DNA from: Nannocystineae bacterium | Lineage (GTDB): Bacteria; Myxococcota_A; Polyangia; Haliangiales; Haliangiaceae | Direction: 5' to 3' | Length of the DNA stretch: 56,154 bases | Assembly: GCA_007133195.1 (NCBI GenBank) | Contig: SLNH01000403.1 | Coordinates: 1 to 56,154, forward strand | Shown here: one piece after another, positions 42,500 to 55,662 of the stretch | Numbering within the stretch: position 1 is the stretch's first letter | Layout of the letters: each line of letters begins with the position of its first letter | The notes under the pieces: generated by a model | The model's database searches: none | What the model was told of the DNA's origin: nothing | Seen by the model: only the letters and a program-made list of their open reading frames with translations | Translations under genes and position numbers: made by a program

Positions 42500-43828
42500 C
42501 TATCCCTCGCGACGGAGCGGATCGCGACCCGCTTTCGATGCGGAGGCGCGATCCGCGACAGTCGCCAGTACCTTGTCGATGCGTCTTCCGTCGAGATCCA
42601 CCACCTCGAAGCGCCAGCCGAGCGACTCCACGGTCTCGCCGGTTTTCGGAAGCCGTCCGAACCGCGCTTGGATGAACGCGGCCACGGTGGCGCCCTGGAG
42701 GTCCGGCGAAAGCGCGACACGGAGTCGCTCGGCCATGGCCTCGGCGGGCATCGATCCGGCGAGCAGCCACGAGCCGTCGGCGCGGCGGACGGCGGCGGGT
42801 TCGTCGTCGTCGTCGAGGCGCACGACTCCGGCGATCGCCTCGAGGACATCGACAGGAGAGACCACGCCCCGAAACGCGCCCGATTCGTCTTCGACGAGCG
42901 CAAGCGGGACGCTCGCCGTTCTCAGCGTGGCGAGCACGGCCAAGGCGCTCGCGTGCTCGCTCACGACTGGGGCCGGGCGCACGAGCTTCGTGAGCTCGAG
43001 AGTTTCATCGCGCAGCAGGGTGGATAGGAGCTCGCGATGTCTCACCACGCCGAGCATGGAGCGAGGGTCCCCCTCGGCCGCCGGCAAGTGGGAGTGCTCG
43101 GTGGCGATGAGCGCGCGCTGGGTCGCGGATTCGCCGGCGGTGAGGTCGAGCCAATCTACCTGCTCGCGCGGACACATGATCTGCGCGACGGTCTTATCCC
43201 CGAGGCGCAGCACGCCGGCGATCATGTGCCGCTCGTCTGCCTCGATGAGGCCCGCGCTCTCCGCTTCGGCGATGAGCGCCTCGATCTCCTCGTCGGTGAC
43301 CCTCGCCGCGCGCGCCGTGTTGCGGCCGGCCAAGCGGAGCACTGCTTTCCCCGAGACGCTCAGGATCGCGACGGCCGGGGCCGCGAGGCGCGCGAGCCAC
43401 TGCATGGTCCTCGCGACCCTGGCGGCGATGCGCTCCGGGTTCTGCAAGGCCACTTGCTTGGGCACGAGCTCGCCCACCACGAGCGCGAGGTAGGTGACGA
43501 ACACGACGACCGAGCCGATCCCGAGGGTCTCGGCGAGCCCGGGCGACACGCCGAGCTCCGCGAGCCAGGCCGCGAGCCTCGCTCCGACGGTGGCGCCCGA
43601 GAACGCCCCGGAGAACACGCCGACGAGGGTGATCCCGATCTGGACGGTGGACAAAAATCGAGCCGGGTCGGCGGCCAGCTTCGAGGCCTGATGCGCGCCG
43701 GCGACGTCGCGCTCCGCCAGGGCGCGAAGGCGCGCAGGCCGGCTCGACACCACGGCGATCTCGGACATCGCGAGAAAGCCGTTCACCGCGATGAGAGTGA
43801 GGATGATGGCCGCTTCTACGAGAATCAT
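42500..43828 (-). CDS. CNNM/CorC-family membrane protein with CBS pair (hemolysin-like)
   Basis: About 442 residues from the ATG at 43828; another in-frame ATG at 43843 is possible and neither has a clear ribosome site. The DUF21/CNNM membrane domain is first (AIILTLIAVNGFLAMSEIAVVSS, FLSTVQIGITLVGVFSGAFSG, VVVFVTYLALVVGELVPKQ). Two CBS motifs follow (about 200-330: VAQIMCPREQVDWLDL, VVSEHASALAVLATLRTA), then a CorC_HlyC C-terminal domain (WLLAGSMPAEAMAERL, LGWRFEVVDLDGRRIDKV). Members transport or sense magnesium and other divalent ions. Confidence 0.93.
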   Translation of the reverse strand: MILVEAAIILTLIAVNGFLAMSEIAVVSSRPARLRALAERDVAGAHQASKLAADPARFLSTVQIGITLVGVFSGAFSGATVGARLAAWLAELGVSPGLAETLGIGSVVVFVTYLALVVGELVPKQVALQNPERIAARVARTMQWLARLAAPAVAILSVSGKAVLRLAGRNTARAARVTDEEIEALIAEAESAGLIEADERHMIAGVLRLGDKTVAQIMCPREQVDWLDLTAGESATQRALIATEHSHLPAAEGDPRSMLGVVRHRELLSTLLRDETLELTKLVRPAPVVSEHASALAVLATLRTASVPLALVEDESGAFRGVVSPVDVLEAIAGVVRLDDDDEPAAVRRADGSWLLAGSMPAEAMAERLRVALSPDLQGATVAAFIQARFGRLPKTGETVESLGWRFEVVDLDGRRIDKVLATVADRASASKAGRDPLRREG

Positions 43829-44055
43829 CGGTGGCGGCCGCATCCTCGCACGACCCGAGGTGGCTGGGCGAACGGCGCCCGAACGTTCGTCGCGTCTCCC
43901 CCTCCGGTCCAATCATGATGGGCTGCTCCGAGACCGCGCGGGCCTCGGCTGCATCTTTCGGAGTGAAGGCCCGCCTCGGCCGGCGGGTGAGTGAGGCGCG
44001 GGACGGGGCTGGTCGGGGCGGCGCCCTTTTTGTCGAGGGGCCTTCGGTTGCCGGG

Positions 44056-44085
44056 GCAGAGCTTCGCAGAGCTTCGCAGAGCTTC
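44056..44085 (+). repeat. three perfect copies of GCAGAGCTTC
   Basis: Three head-to-tail 10-base units lie in the 275-base gap between the CNNM gene and the mfd stop. No function is evident; slippage is the simplest explanation. Confidence 0.85.
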
Positions 44086-44103
44086 GGCGACCGCGAGTCG
44101 GGG

Positions 44104-47730
<3,627 letters not shown>

Positions 47731-47885
47731 GGCGGGGGTACGCTACTACGGCGGCGCCGAAACGCAACGGACGGCGGGGGTGAACCCGCGCGCGTCCTCG
47801 GCGCGCGCCCGCGTCGGCCCGTAAGCGAGCGCCGCGGCGGCGGGCTGCGCATGCGCGACCGAGCCGGGTGGCCTCGCACGGGCCG

Positions 47886-50501
47886 TCAGGACGAAGCCGG
47901 GCCTTGGCTAGAGCGCCGATCGGTTTGAAGTTCTTCGGCCGGGTGGCCGGCCGCGGGCAGCTCGCGAACGAGCGACTCCACCTCGAGGAGATCGACGGGC
48001 TTGACCAAGTGCGCGTCGAATCCGGCGGCCTGCGAGCGCATTCGATCCGACGCTTGCCCGTAACCGGTGACGGCGACCGCGGGCATCGACTGCAGATGAG
48101 GGAGCTCGCGCAGGCGCCGGATAAGCTCGTAGCCGTTCATCACGGGCAGGCCGATGTCCAAGAGCGCGACGTCGACCTGTTTCGATTCCGCGACCCGGAG
48201 CGCGCCGGGACCATCGTAGGCGATCCTGACCTCGTGGCCGGCGTCCTCGAGCGACGCGGCCAGCGTCGTGGCGGCGTCTTCGTTATCGTCGACGACGAGC
48301 ACGGCGCGCCGCTTGGGCAACGCTGAGGGCGCCGCGGGCCGCGCGATGTCGCGACCGTCCGCGTCACGGCTGGGGGCGAGCGGCAGCCGAACCACGAACT
48401 CGCTGCCCGCCCCTCGCGCTTCGCTCTTTGCCTCCACGGATCCGCCGTGGAGCTCCACGATGCCGTGGACGATCGCGAGGCCGAGGCCGAGGCCCCCTCG
48501 AGCGCGGTCGAGCGTCTGACGCTCCTGCACGAACACGTCGAATACGCGCGGCAAGATCGCCGGGTCGATGCCGATGCCGGTATCTCGCACGCTGAGCTCG
48601 AGATCGTGGCCGCGGCGCGCGGCGGTGATCGTGATCCGACCGCCGGGCTCGGTGTATTTGGCGGCGTTCGTGAGGAGATTGGAGATCGCCTGCGACAGGC
48701 GGTCGGGGTCGGCATGAACCTCCAGCCCGCTGTCGGGGACGTCTACCACGAGCTCGTGGCGGCGCTCCTCGATCATCGGCAGCGCGGTTTCCACGGCGTG
48801 GGTGACCACGCCCGCGATTTCGCCTCGCTCCTTGCGCAGGCTGATTTTTCCGCGGGTGATGCCGGAGACGTCGAGGAGGTCGTCCACGAGCCGCACGAGG
48901 TGGTTTGCCTGCCGCTCGATGACGAGGCGTTCGCGCTCCACGGCCGAGCCTCCCCGCAGCCGCATGAGCTGAAGCGCCGTGAAGATCGGCGCGAGGGGAT
49001 TGCGGAGTTCGTGGCCGAGCAGCGCGAAGAATTCATCCTTGGCGCGGCTGGCGCTCTCGGCGGCGTCTCGCAGCTCGTTTACTTGCCGGCGCGCGTGCAC
49101 CTGTTCCGTGACGTCGAACGCCACGATGAGGATGCCGTCGACCTCGCCTGCCGGGGTCCACAGCGGGGCGTAGACGAAGTTTAGATACGAGTCCGCAAAG
49201 CCTCGCTCGGGGGTTTTCAGCCTGGCGCGGATCTCCTTGCCCACGTAGGCCTCGCCGGTGCGAAAAACCTCGGACAAAAGCTCTTCGAACACCTGGTCGC
49301 GGAGCTCGGGGAGGGCATCGAGGATCGGCTTTCCGATCACATCACCCGGGTCCCGCATCCACAGACGGCACGCGTGTTCGTTGGCGAGCTCGATGACGAA
49401 CTGGTCACCGCGTAGCACCACCATCGGCGTGGGCGCCTGCATCATGAGGTCGGTGAGCTGCCGTTTTTGAAGCTCTGCCTCCCGCCGCGCTTCGCGTTCG
49501 CGCGCCAAGAGCGCGCGCTCGGTGCGCTTGGCCTCCTCGGCCGCGAGGTTCGCCGCGAGCTCGCGCGCGGCCGCGCCGAGGAAATCGCGATATCTATCCC
49601 CGAAGTGAAGCCTGGGACTAAGGCCGAAAATCACGGTGCCGCGTGGCGGATCGGCGGGTGACCGGCGAAGCGGAACGGCGTAGCCGCGACGCGTCGGCTC
49701 GGGCCAAGGTCCCACGTGACGCCGGCCGCCGAGCGCCGCTTCGACATCGGGGATTTCCACCGGGGCGTTTGCTTCGAACGCCTGGCCGGCCGCGCGAGAG
49801 ATCGGTGCGCTGGCCATATCCTCGAGCTTGAACGAGTCCAGACCCGTCTGCGCGGTGAGCCGCAGGGCTCCCGTGGGCTCGCGAAGGTAGACGAGGGACA
49901 TCGGCACGTCGGCGGTGTTTTCGCCTAGCGCCGCCATCGCTTCGCGCGTGACCGGGCTTAGCGAGTCCACTTGGGCCGCGAGCCGCGAGAGCGTCAGCGC
50001 GCGGCGCTCACCGATCACGGACTCGGTCATCTCGATCACGGGCTGAATGATCCCGGCGACCTCGCCGTCGTCGTCGCGGAGCGGACTGAACGTGAAGGTG
50101 AAGTAACACTCTTCGGAGAAGCCGTGGCGCGTGAGCGTGAAGTGCTGATTCTCGACCTGCCAGGTTCCGCCCGACTCGAGGACGTGTCGCATCCACGGGT
50201 AGACGACGGGATAGGTATCGGGCCAGCAGTCCGCATAGCCCGCGGCGAAATACCGCGGGTGCCTCCGGCCCATGATCACCGCGTATCCGTCGTTGTATAT
50301 CTGCGTCTGGTTCGGGCCCCAAAAGATGATGGCCGGCGTCGGCATGTCGACAATCATCGACACGTACCCCTGAAGGCTCCGCGGCCAGGAGCGAGGCGGA
50401 CCGACGTCGGTTCTGGACCAGTCGAACGAGCGCATGAGCGCAGAGATCCCACCGGCTTCCTGGGATGGCGCGGCCGTGCGAAATGCTCTCTGGTTGCTCA
50501 C
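47886..50501 (-). CDS. hybrid sensor histidine kinase, PAS-GAF-PAS-HisKA-HATPase-REC
   Basis: 871 residues from a GTG at 50501; longer frames to 50714 overlap the decarboxylase gene. No membrane segments, so it is a cytoplasmic sensor. The order is PAS (about 15-150, WGPNQTQIYNDGYAVIMG), a GAF-like domain (about 165-340), a second PAS (about 365-470, VIELANEHACRLW), HisKA with the H-box ALLGHELRNPLAPI (about 493), HATPase with NAAKYTEPGG and DTGIGI, then a receiver with LLDIGLPVMNGYE (Asp about 779). No output domain is fused or encoded next to it. It follows the decarboxylase on the same strand by 116 bases. Confidence 0.93.
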   Translation of the reverse strand: MSNQRAFRTAAPSQEAGGISALMRSFDWSRTDVGPPRSWPRSLQGYVSMIVDMPTPAIIFWGPNQTQIYNDGYAVIMGRRHPRYFAAGYADCWPDTYPVVYPWMRHVLESGGTWQVENQHFTLTRHGFSEECYFTFTFSPLRDDDGEVAGIIQPVIEMTESVIGERRALTLSRLAAQVDSLSPVTREAMAALGENTADVPMSLVYLREPTGALRLTAQTGLDSFKLEDMASAPISRAAGQAFEANAPVEIPDVEAALGGRRHVGPWPEPTRRGYAVPLRRSPADPPRGTVIFGLSPRLHFGDRYRDFLGAAARELAANLAAEEAKRTERALLAREREARREAELQKRQLTDLMMQAPTPMVVLRGDQFVIELANEHACRLWMRDPGDVIGKPILDALPELRDQVFEELLSEVFRTGEAYVGKEIRARLKTPERGFADSYLNFVYAPLWTPAGEVDGILIVAFDVTEQVHARRQVNELRDAAESASRAKDEFFALLGHELRNPLAPIFTALQLMRLRGGSAVERERLVIERQANHLVRLVDDLLDVSGITRGKISLRKERGEIAGVVTHAVETALPMIEERRHELVVDVPDSGLEVHADPDRLSQAISNLLTNAAKYTEPGGRITITAARRGHDLELSVRDTGIGIDPAILPRVFDVFVQERQTLDRARGGLGLGLAIVHGIVELHGGSVEAKSEARGAGSEFVVRLPLAPSRDADGRDIARPAAPSALPKRRAVLVVDDNEDAATTLAASLEDAGHEVRIAYDGPGALRVAESKQVDVALLDIGLPVMNGYELIRRLRELPHLQSMPAVAVTGYGQASDRMRSQAAGFDAHLVKPVDLLEVESLVRELPAAGHPAEELQTDRRSSQGPASS

Positions 50502-50617
50502 GGGCGGATCGTAGCAACCGCGCCGCCCCGCGCACGAAAAAGCGGGACGGTTCGGTCGGTTTGAACGCGGCGGTCGCGGGTCGAAAACCAGCCCGTCAAC
50601 CGCGTTTGGCGCCGCCC

Positions 50618-52018
50618 CTATCCTTGCGCGCCGGCCGCGTCTCGAATGATCGAGAGCGCCTCGGTTACGCGATCGGCGTGGGTGCGAAGCGAGAGGATGG
50701 CGAGGCGGAGCCACGTGTCGCCGCCGAGGCGCGTGCTCGACAAAAGCACGCGCCGGCTCGCGTTGATGCGGGCGAGAAAATCGCGCTGCGCGCTCGCGCC
50801 CGCGCCCGCGAGGCGAAACGAGATCACCGTGAGATCGGGCGGGCCCATGACTTCGATTCGGGGGTCCCGAGACAGGGCGGCGTGGGCGGTTTCGGCCAGG
50901 TCGAGCTTTTCATCGAGCTGGGCTCGAAAGGCGGTTACGCCGTGCAGGTGAAGCGGCAGCCACAGCCTAAGCCCCCGCCACTCGCGGGTGAGCTCCGGGC
51001 ACAGCGCATCGAAGTCGGGCAGCGAGCTGTCGCCGCGCAGATCTTGGAGGTAGTCGGCGTCCTCGGCGAACGCGCGGCGCAGGTCGATATTCGACCTCAC
51101 CACCAGCGCGCCGGTTCCAAACGGCATGAAAAGCGACTTATGGGGGTCGAGCGTGATCGAGTCGGCGCGCTCGATCCCCGCGAGCCGCGCGCGCCCGCGG
51201 CTGGTGAGGCGGAAAAACCCGCCGTAGGCGGCATCGATGTGAAACCAGACCCCGGCCTCGGCGGCGACTTCTGCGATCTCTTCGAGCGGATCGATGGTGC
51301 CGGTATTCGTCGTTCCCGCCGCCGCCGAGATGCACGCGGGCACGAAGCCCGCTCGCCGGTCCTCGTCGAGCTGCCGGCGAAGGTCGTGCGGATCCATGCG
51401 CAGATCGGGCGACGAGGAAACGCGCCGCACCCTCGTCGCCGCGATGCCCGCCGTGCGCGCCGCTTTGCGCATCGAGCCGTGGGCGTGCTCGCCCACGTAG
51501 ATCGTCGCGCGGTCCGCGCGGTCTTCCGCGTGCCGGGTGCGCGCGGCCACCACCGCGATGAGGTTCGCGAGCGAGCCTCCGGTGGTGAGTAGCCCCTGCG
51601 CGCTGTCCGGCATGTCGAACAGATCGCACATCCACCGAAGGACGCTCTCCTCGAGCGCCACGCACGCGGGCGCCGGGCCGGCGCGGCCGGTGTATCGATT
51701 GAGCCCTACGGCCAGAAAGTCGCCCAGGGCGGCCGAGAACATCCCCCCGCCCGGGATGTAGGCGAGGTACCCGGGGCCCGCGGACTCGTAGGCGGCCTCC
51801 GCGGCTCGTCTTACCCGATTCAAGAGCGGCTCGAGCTCTCGCGCGCGCTCCGGCGGCGGCGCGAGCAGCGCAGCGATGAAATCTTGGCTCACGGGATCGT
51901 GGGACGCCGGGCGCTCGCTCATATCATCCAAGTGCCGGACCAGGAGCTCGACGGCGCGCTCGGCGTATCCCCGCATCGCCTCCCCGGTGGTCTCCAGCGG
52001 GAACGTGTCATCGTCCAT
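50618..52018 (-). CDS. PLP-dependent group II amino-acid decarboxylase (aromatic/DDC-like)
   Basis: 466 residues, usual for the group. The cofactor lysine is Lys294 in LDPHKSLFMPFG, and the Asp that holds the pyridine nitrogen is in FHIDAAYGG. Other hallmarks are TTGGSLANLIAV and AAAGTTNTGTIDPLEEI. The family removes CO2 from aromatic amino acids, histidine, glutamate or 2,4-diaminobutyrate; the sequence does not tell which. It stands alone, upstream of the sensor kinase on the same strand. Confidence 0.93.
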   Translation of the reverse strand: MDDDTFPLETTGEAMRGYAERAVELLVRHLDDMSERPASHDPVSQDFIAALLAPPPERARELEPLLNRVRRAAEAAYESAGPGYLAYIPGGGMFSAALGDFLAVGLNRYTGRAGPAPACVALEESVLRWMCDLFDMPDSAQGLLTTGGSLANLIAVVAARTRHAEDRADRATIYVGEHAHGSMRKAARTAGIAATRVRRVSSSPDLRMDPHDLRRQLDEDRRAGFVPACISAAAGTTNTGTIDPLEEIAEVAAEAGVWFHIDAAYGGFFRLTSRGRARLAGIERADSITLDPHKSLFMPFGTGALVVRSNIDLRRAFAEDADYLQDLRGDSSLPDFDALCPELTREWRGLRLWLPLHLHGVTAFRAQLDEKLDLAETAHAALSRDPRIEVMGPPDLTVISFRLAGAGASAQRDFLARINASRRVLLSSTRLGGDTWLRLAILSLRTHADRVTEALSIIRDAAGAQG

Positions 52019-52265
52019 CGCGATTGACGCTGGTCTCGGCCGAGCGCGCGGTCAAGAGCGGGCGGACCGACTCGGTCCGCGTGGACCGGATCGCCCTGCG
52101 CAGTCACCGGCCGGCATGGGAGCGAGCCTGGTGGATCTCCGTGCGGTGGCGCCCTTGCCCGGCTGCGGCGCCGAGGTGAGCGGGCCGTCCCATCGCGGCC
52201 CGCCTCGCGCACCGGTCGGGCCCTCTGCTGGGCGTTTTGGGTGGGGCCGCGCTAGACTGGGCGCG

Positions 52266-53585
52266 ATGACGGGCGCCCGCAATTCGCCGACACGGTTCAA
52301 GCTGGTGGCAGCCGCGGCCATCGTCGCTGGCGCGGTGATGTCGGCGGCGCCTGCGACGGGCGACGCTGACGGCGGGCCGGTGACCGAGCAGATCCGGGGT
52401 CTTGCCGAGGAGCTCGCCGAGCTTCGCGGGATCTCGCTCCGCGGCCCGATCGACGGGCAGGTGCTGCCAGAGGATGCGCTCGTCGATCGCATGCGCCAGG
52501 TCGCAGCCAGGAGCGATGAGGAAGGGCAGGCTGCGGGCGTAACGAGGGCGCTCGCGCGCCTGGGCGCGGCGGAGGCGAGCGCTCCGTTCCGCGGGACACT
52601 CGCCTGGGAGGCGGCGCCGTCAGCCCACCAGGGCTTTTACGATCCGTACGAGCGGCGGCTTTATGTGCGCAACGACGCCGCGCACAGCGACCGGGCGCTG
52701 GTGTGGGGCGTGGCGCGCGCGGTCCACGACCAGCATGTGGATTGGCAAACCTTCCTCGGCGAGGCGGGGAACAGTGACGAATTCGTCGCGCGCCGGGCTC
52801 TGCTCGAGGGAGACGCCGCGGCGCTCGCCCTCGAGCAAGGAATGCGCCGCGAGGGGGTAGGCATCGTGTGGGGGAACGACGCGGTGACCGGCATGCTCAG
52901 GCAACTCGGTCGCGGCGACGAGGGCGGCCCCTTGAGCGAGGCGCCAGCCGATCTCCGGGAGCGCCTCTTGTTCCCGTACCGCGAAGGGACCGCGTTCATC
53001 GCGCGCGCGCGCCGTCACGGAGCGTGGTCGGCGATCGACGACATGTACGATCGGCCGCCGCTGTCCACGTCGCACATCCTTCACCCGGAGCGCTACGAGC
53101 GCTACGAGCGCCCGCGGGTCGTCGAGCCTGGGGATATCGGGCCTGACCGCGTATACCGAAGCGTCTACGACGACGTGAGTGGCGAGCTCGGGCTAAAAAC
53201 CTGGCTTGCGGCCCGCGGCGTGAGTCGGCAGCGCGCGGCGCGCGCCGCCGACGGATGGGCCGGCGACAGGCTCGTGGTCTACGCGCCCCCGGGGCCGTTT
53301 TCGCTCGTGTGGTCCGATCTCGCCATCAGCTACAGCACGTGGCATACGGAGATCGACGCCGTCGAGTTCTTCGAGGCCGGCGCCACCGCGCTCGCCTCGC
53401 TCGCAGGCGGTGCCGGCGCCGCGCACCCCGAGGAAGATCGCATCGTTTACGAGCTGGGCGATTACGAGAGCGCCTGGATCGAGCGGCGGGGCGAGGACGT
53501 CATCTTCGTCCTCGGCGCGATGCCGAGCTTCGCCGAGTCTTTGCCCGACGTGCTGTGGGATAGCTGGGCCGTCGAGCGGCCTTGA
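52266..53585 (+). CDS. exported metallopeptidase-like protein lacking the HExxH motif
   Basis: 439 residues from the ATG at 52266, 7 bases after a TAGACT. A signal peptide (KLVAAAAIVAGAVMSAAPATGDA) precedes a domain whose core reads VWGVARAVHDQHVDWQ (146-161), then ARRALLEGDAAALALEQGM and LLFPYREGTAFIARARRHG, and HILHPERYERYERP. This follows the pattern of putative metallopeptidases of deltaproteobacteria, in which HELTHALQDQH is followed by ALxEGDA. Where those have HExxH this protein has WGVAR (147-151), so both zinc histidines and the catalytic Glu are gone while the flanking ARAVHDQH and LLEGDA remain. Likely an inactive relative. Confidence 0.7.
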   Translation: MTGARNSPTRFKLVAAAAIVAGAVMSAAPATGDADGGPVTEQIRGLAEELAELRGISLRGPIDGQVLPEDALVDRMRQVAARSDEEGQAAGVTRALARLGAAEASAPFRGTLAWEAAPSAHQGFYDPYERRLYVRNDAAHSDRALVWGVARAVHDQHVDWQTFLGEAGNSDEFVARRALLEGDAAALALEQGMRREGVGIVWGNDAVTGMLRQLGRGDEGGPLSEAPADLRERLLFPYREGTAFIARARRHGAWSAIDDMYDRPPLSTSHILHPERYERYERPRVVEPGDIGPDRVYRSVYDDVSGELGLKTWLAARGVSRQRAARAADGWAGDRLVVYAPPGPFSLVWSDLAISYSTWHTEIDAVEFFEAGATALASLAGGAGAAHPEEDRIVYELGDYESAWIERRGEDVIFVLGAMPSFAESLPDVLWDSWAVERP

Positions 53586-53661
53586 GCGCCCGGCCGGCCT
53601 CCGCGGGGAGGCTCCGACTCCGCCGCTGCCGCTGCCGCGCGGGCGCTCGAAGCGCGCGTGG

Positions 53662-54822
53662 CTACGCCGCGTCGAGCAAGAACCGCCCGAGCGCGCCCAG
53701 GCGCTCGACCTCGTGGATGTCTTCCTTGAAGAAGGGCACTTCCACGAGGGGCGAGCCGCGGCTGGCGTCCCGGAGCTTTTCGACGGAGGCGCGATCGGCT
53801 CGAGCGAGCGTCTGCAGTTCTTGGTGGCTGGCGACCAGCGCCTCGGCGGCGACGCGGAGGGTGGAGGGCTGAAAATTCAGCTCGCCGACGCCGGGGACGG
53901 CGCCGATCTTGCCCTCGATGGTGGCGGCGTCCGCCTCGATGGGCAGATCGTCGTGGACCTTGTTCACGACGAATCCGGCCATCGGCATCGTTTGACCCGT
54001 GAGCCGCTCGTGAAAGTGAAGCGCTTCGCGCACCGCCATCGGTTCGGGGCTCGCCACGATGACGAAACCCACCTTCGGCTGGCGGAGCAGGGCGAAGGTT
54101 TCCTCGGCGCGCGTCCGGAACCCGCCGAGCACATCGTTGAACTCGGTGAAAAACACCGAGAGGTCTTCCAGAAACTGCGAACCCACGAACTTCGAGAGGC
54201 GCTTGAGCACGTACGAGCCGGTTCGGCCCACCACCGACCACCCCCGGCCGCCGCTGCTCTGCAGCTTGCGAAACCACTCGATGGCAGGGGAGTCGATGGC
54301 GCTCGTGAGCTTTTGTGGGGCGTCGAGGAAATCGAGCGCGTGCGCGGTGGGCGGCGTGTCGACGACGATCATGTCGAAGTCCGACTTTTCGTCGAAGTCC
54401 TGGAGCACGGCCATCGCCGCGTACTCTTGTGCTCCCGCCAACGACCCGGAGATTTGGGCGTATACGGGGTTTCGGAAGATCCGCGCCACCGCATCGGGAT
54501 CCGTCGCGTAGCGGCTCACCACCTCGTCGAAGGCTCGCTTTTGGTCGAGCATCATCGCGTGGAGCTCGCCGCCGCGCGCGCTTCGGCCGGCCGAGTCGAG
54601 CATCTCGTCGGGTACGCGTTGGACGTCGTGCCCCAGCGCGTCGAGCCCGAGCGAGTTGGCGAGGCGCCGCGCGGGGTCGATGGTCAAAACGAGCGTCTTT
54701 CGCCCGCCGCGCGCGGCCTCGAGGGCGAGCGCTGCCGCCGTCGTCGTTTTGCCGACGCCGCCGGCGCCACAACAGACGAGGATCCTCTTCTCGGTGAGAA
54801 TGTCTCGTAGCCCGTCAGCCAA
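53662..54822 (-). CDS. ArsA-family anion-transporting ATPase homologue
   Basis: About 386 residues from a TTG at 54822, chosen because GGAG lies 7 bases ahead and the family start is near; an upstream GTG at 54852 is the alternative. The deviant Walker A is GAGGVGKTTTAAALAL (about 20-35). Then LTIDPARRLANSLGLD, VVDTPPTAHALDFLD (switch II-like) and FVVNKVHDD confirm the ArsA/Get3 group. Many bacterial homologues have no arsenic role and act as client-handling ATPases; no ars gene lies near. A single nucleotide-binding domain is present, like Get3. Confidence 0.9.
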   Translation of the reverse strand: MADGLRDILTEKRILVCCGAGGVGKTTTAAALALEAARGGRKTLVLTIDPARRLANSLGLDALGHDVQRVPDEMLDSAGRSARGGELHAMMLDQKRAFDEVVSRYATDPDAVARIFRNPVYAQISGSLAGAQEYAAMAVLQDFDEKSDFDMIVVDTPPTAHALDFLDAPQKLTSAIDSPAIEWFRKLQSSGGRGWSVVGRTGSYVLKRLSKFVGSQFLEDLSVFFTEFNDVLGGFRTRAEETFALLRQPKVGFVIVASPEPMAVREALHFHERLTGQTMPMAGFVVNKVHDDLPIEADAATIEGKIGAVPGVGELNFQPSTLRVAAEALVASHQELQTLARADRASVEKLRDASRGSPLVEVPFFKEDIHEVERLGALGRFLLDAA

Positions 54823-54991
54823 GGCAGTGCTCCGAGCGCGCGCTTGTAGCACGCGTTACCATGTGCAAGCAATTCACGGCCACCGCGTGCTTACCGCGCA
54901 CGGCGCTTGACGCTCCAATAACGGGATTTGCGACGGTTTCTCGCTCGCCGGCGCGCGCGCGGGCCCGGGGGCCGCTATACTGGCGGCCGTC

Positions 54992-55507
54992 ATGCGCCGC
55001 GAATACATCGCAACGCGAAACGGACACGAGCTCACTGTGACCGTGCAGGCGCGCCGGGATGGGCGCTTCGTCGTCTCCGTGGGCGATCACGAGCAGGTGG
55101 TCGACGCCGGGCGCGTGCGGGCCGGGACGTGGTCGCTCCTCATCGAGGGCAGGTCCTACGTGGTCGATCTCGACGATCGAGCCCGGGCCACCGCGCTCAT
55201 CACCGACAACACGGAGACGCCGATCGTCCTCGAGGACGCCCGCCGCAAGCGGCTCGCGCAGACGGTGGGCGGCGCCGCGGGCGGGGGCATGGATGTGGTC
55301 CGCGCGCCGATCGCCGGCAAGGTGGTCAAAGTCTTCGTCGAGGAGGGTGAGGAGGTGGAGGCCGGGCAAGCGCTCGCCGTCCTCGAGGCGATGAAGATGG
55401 AAAACGAGATCATCGCCGAGCGCCCAGGGCGCGTGGAGTCGGTTCACATCGCGGCGGGGGACTCGGTCGAGACCTCCCAGGCGCTCGTCGAAATCGCCGG
55501 CGAGTGA
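54992..55507 (+). CDS. biotin carboxyl carrier protein (acyl-CoA carboxylase biotinyl domain)
   Basis: 171 residues. The C-terminal 75 residues form a biotinyl domain with the attachment motif EAMKMEN, biotin on Lys135, preceded by [22 protein letters not shown]. The N-terminal 95 residues have the beta-barrel pattern seen in separate carrier subunits of acetyl/propionyl-CoA carboxylases ([10 protein letters not shown]). Here the carrier is a free-standing protein and no carboxylase subunits are adjacent, so partners lie elsewhere. A TATACT 10 bases before the ATG suggests a very short leader. Confidence 0.92.
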   Translation: MRREYIATRNGHELTVTVQARRDGRFVVSVGDHEQVVDAGRVRAGTWSLLIEGRSYVVDLDDRARATALITDNTETPIVLEDARRKRLAQTVGGAAGGGMDVVRAPIAGKVVKVFVEEGEEVEAGQALAVLEAMKMENEIIAERPGRVESVHIAAGDSVETSQALVEIAGE

Positions 55508-55662
55508 GCTACAGCGGAGCCCGAGGGTGCGCGAGGCCTCGGTGCTGGCACCTACGCCAGGTTCGCCGACGCAGCGCTCGGCCCACCGAGTCGTAGAATG
55601 GATGAGTCCCGCGTGCGAATGGCGTACAATTCGAGTGAAGGAGCGCGAGGCGCAGGTTTGTC

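Noticed and set aside
51934-51950. Partial match to the end of the inverted-repeat element (CCGGACCAGGAG)
   Set aside because: It lies inside the decarboxylase coding region, is only 11-12 bases long and has no partner.
53597-53612. 6-bp hairpin between the convergent genes at 53585 and 53662
   Set aside because: The stem is short and no T-run follows on either strand; hairpins of this size are expected by chance at this GC content.
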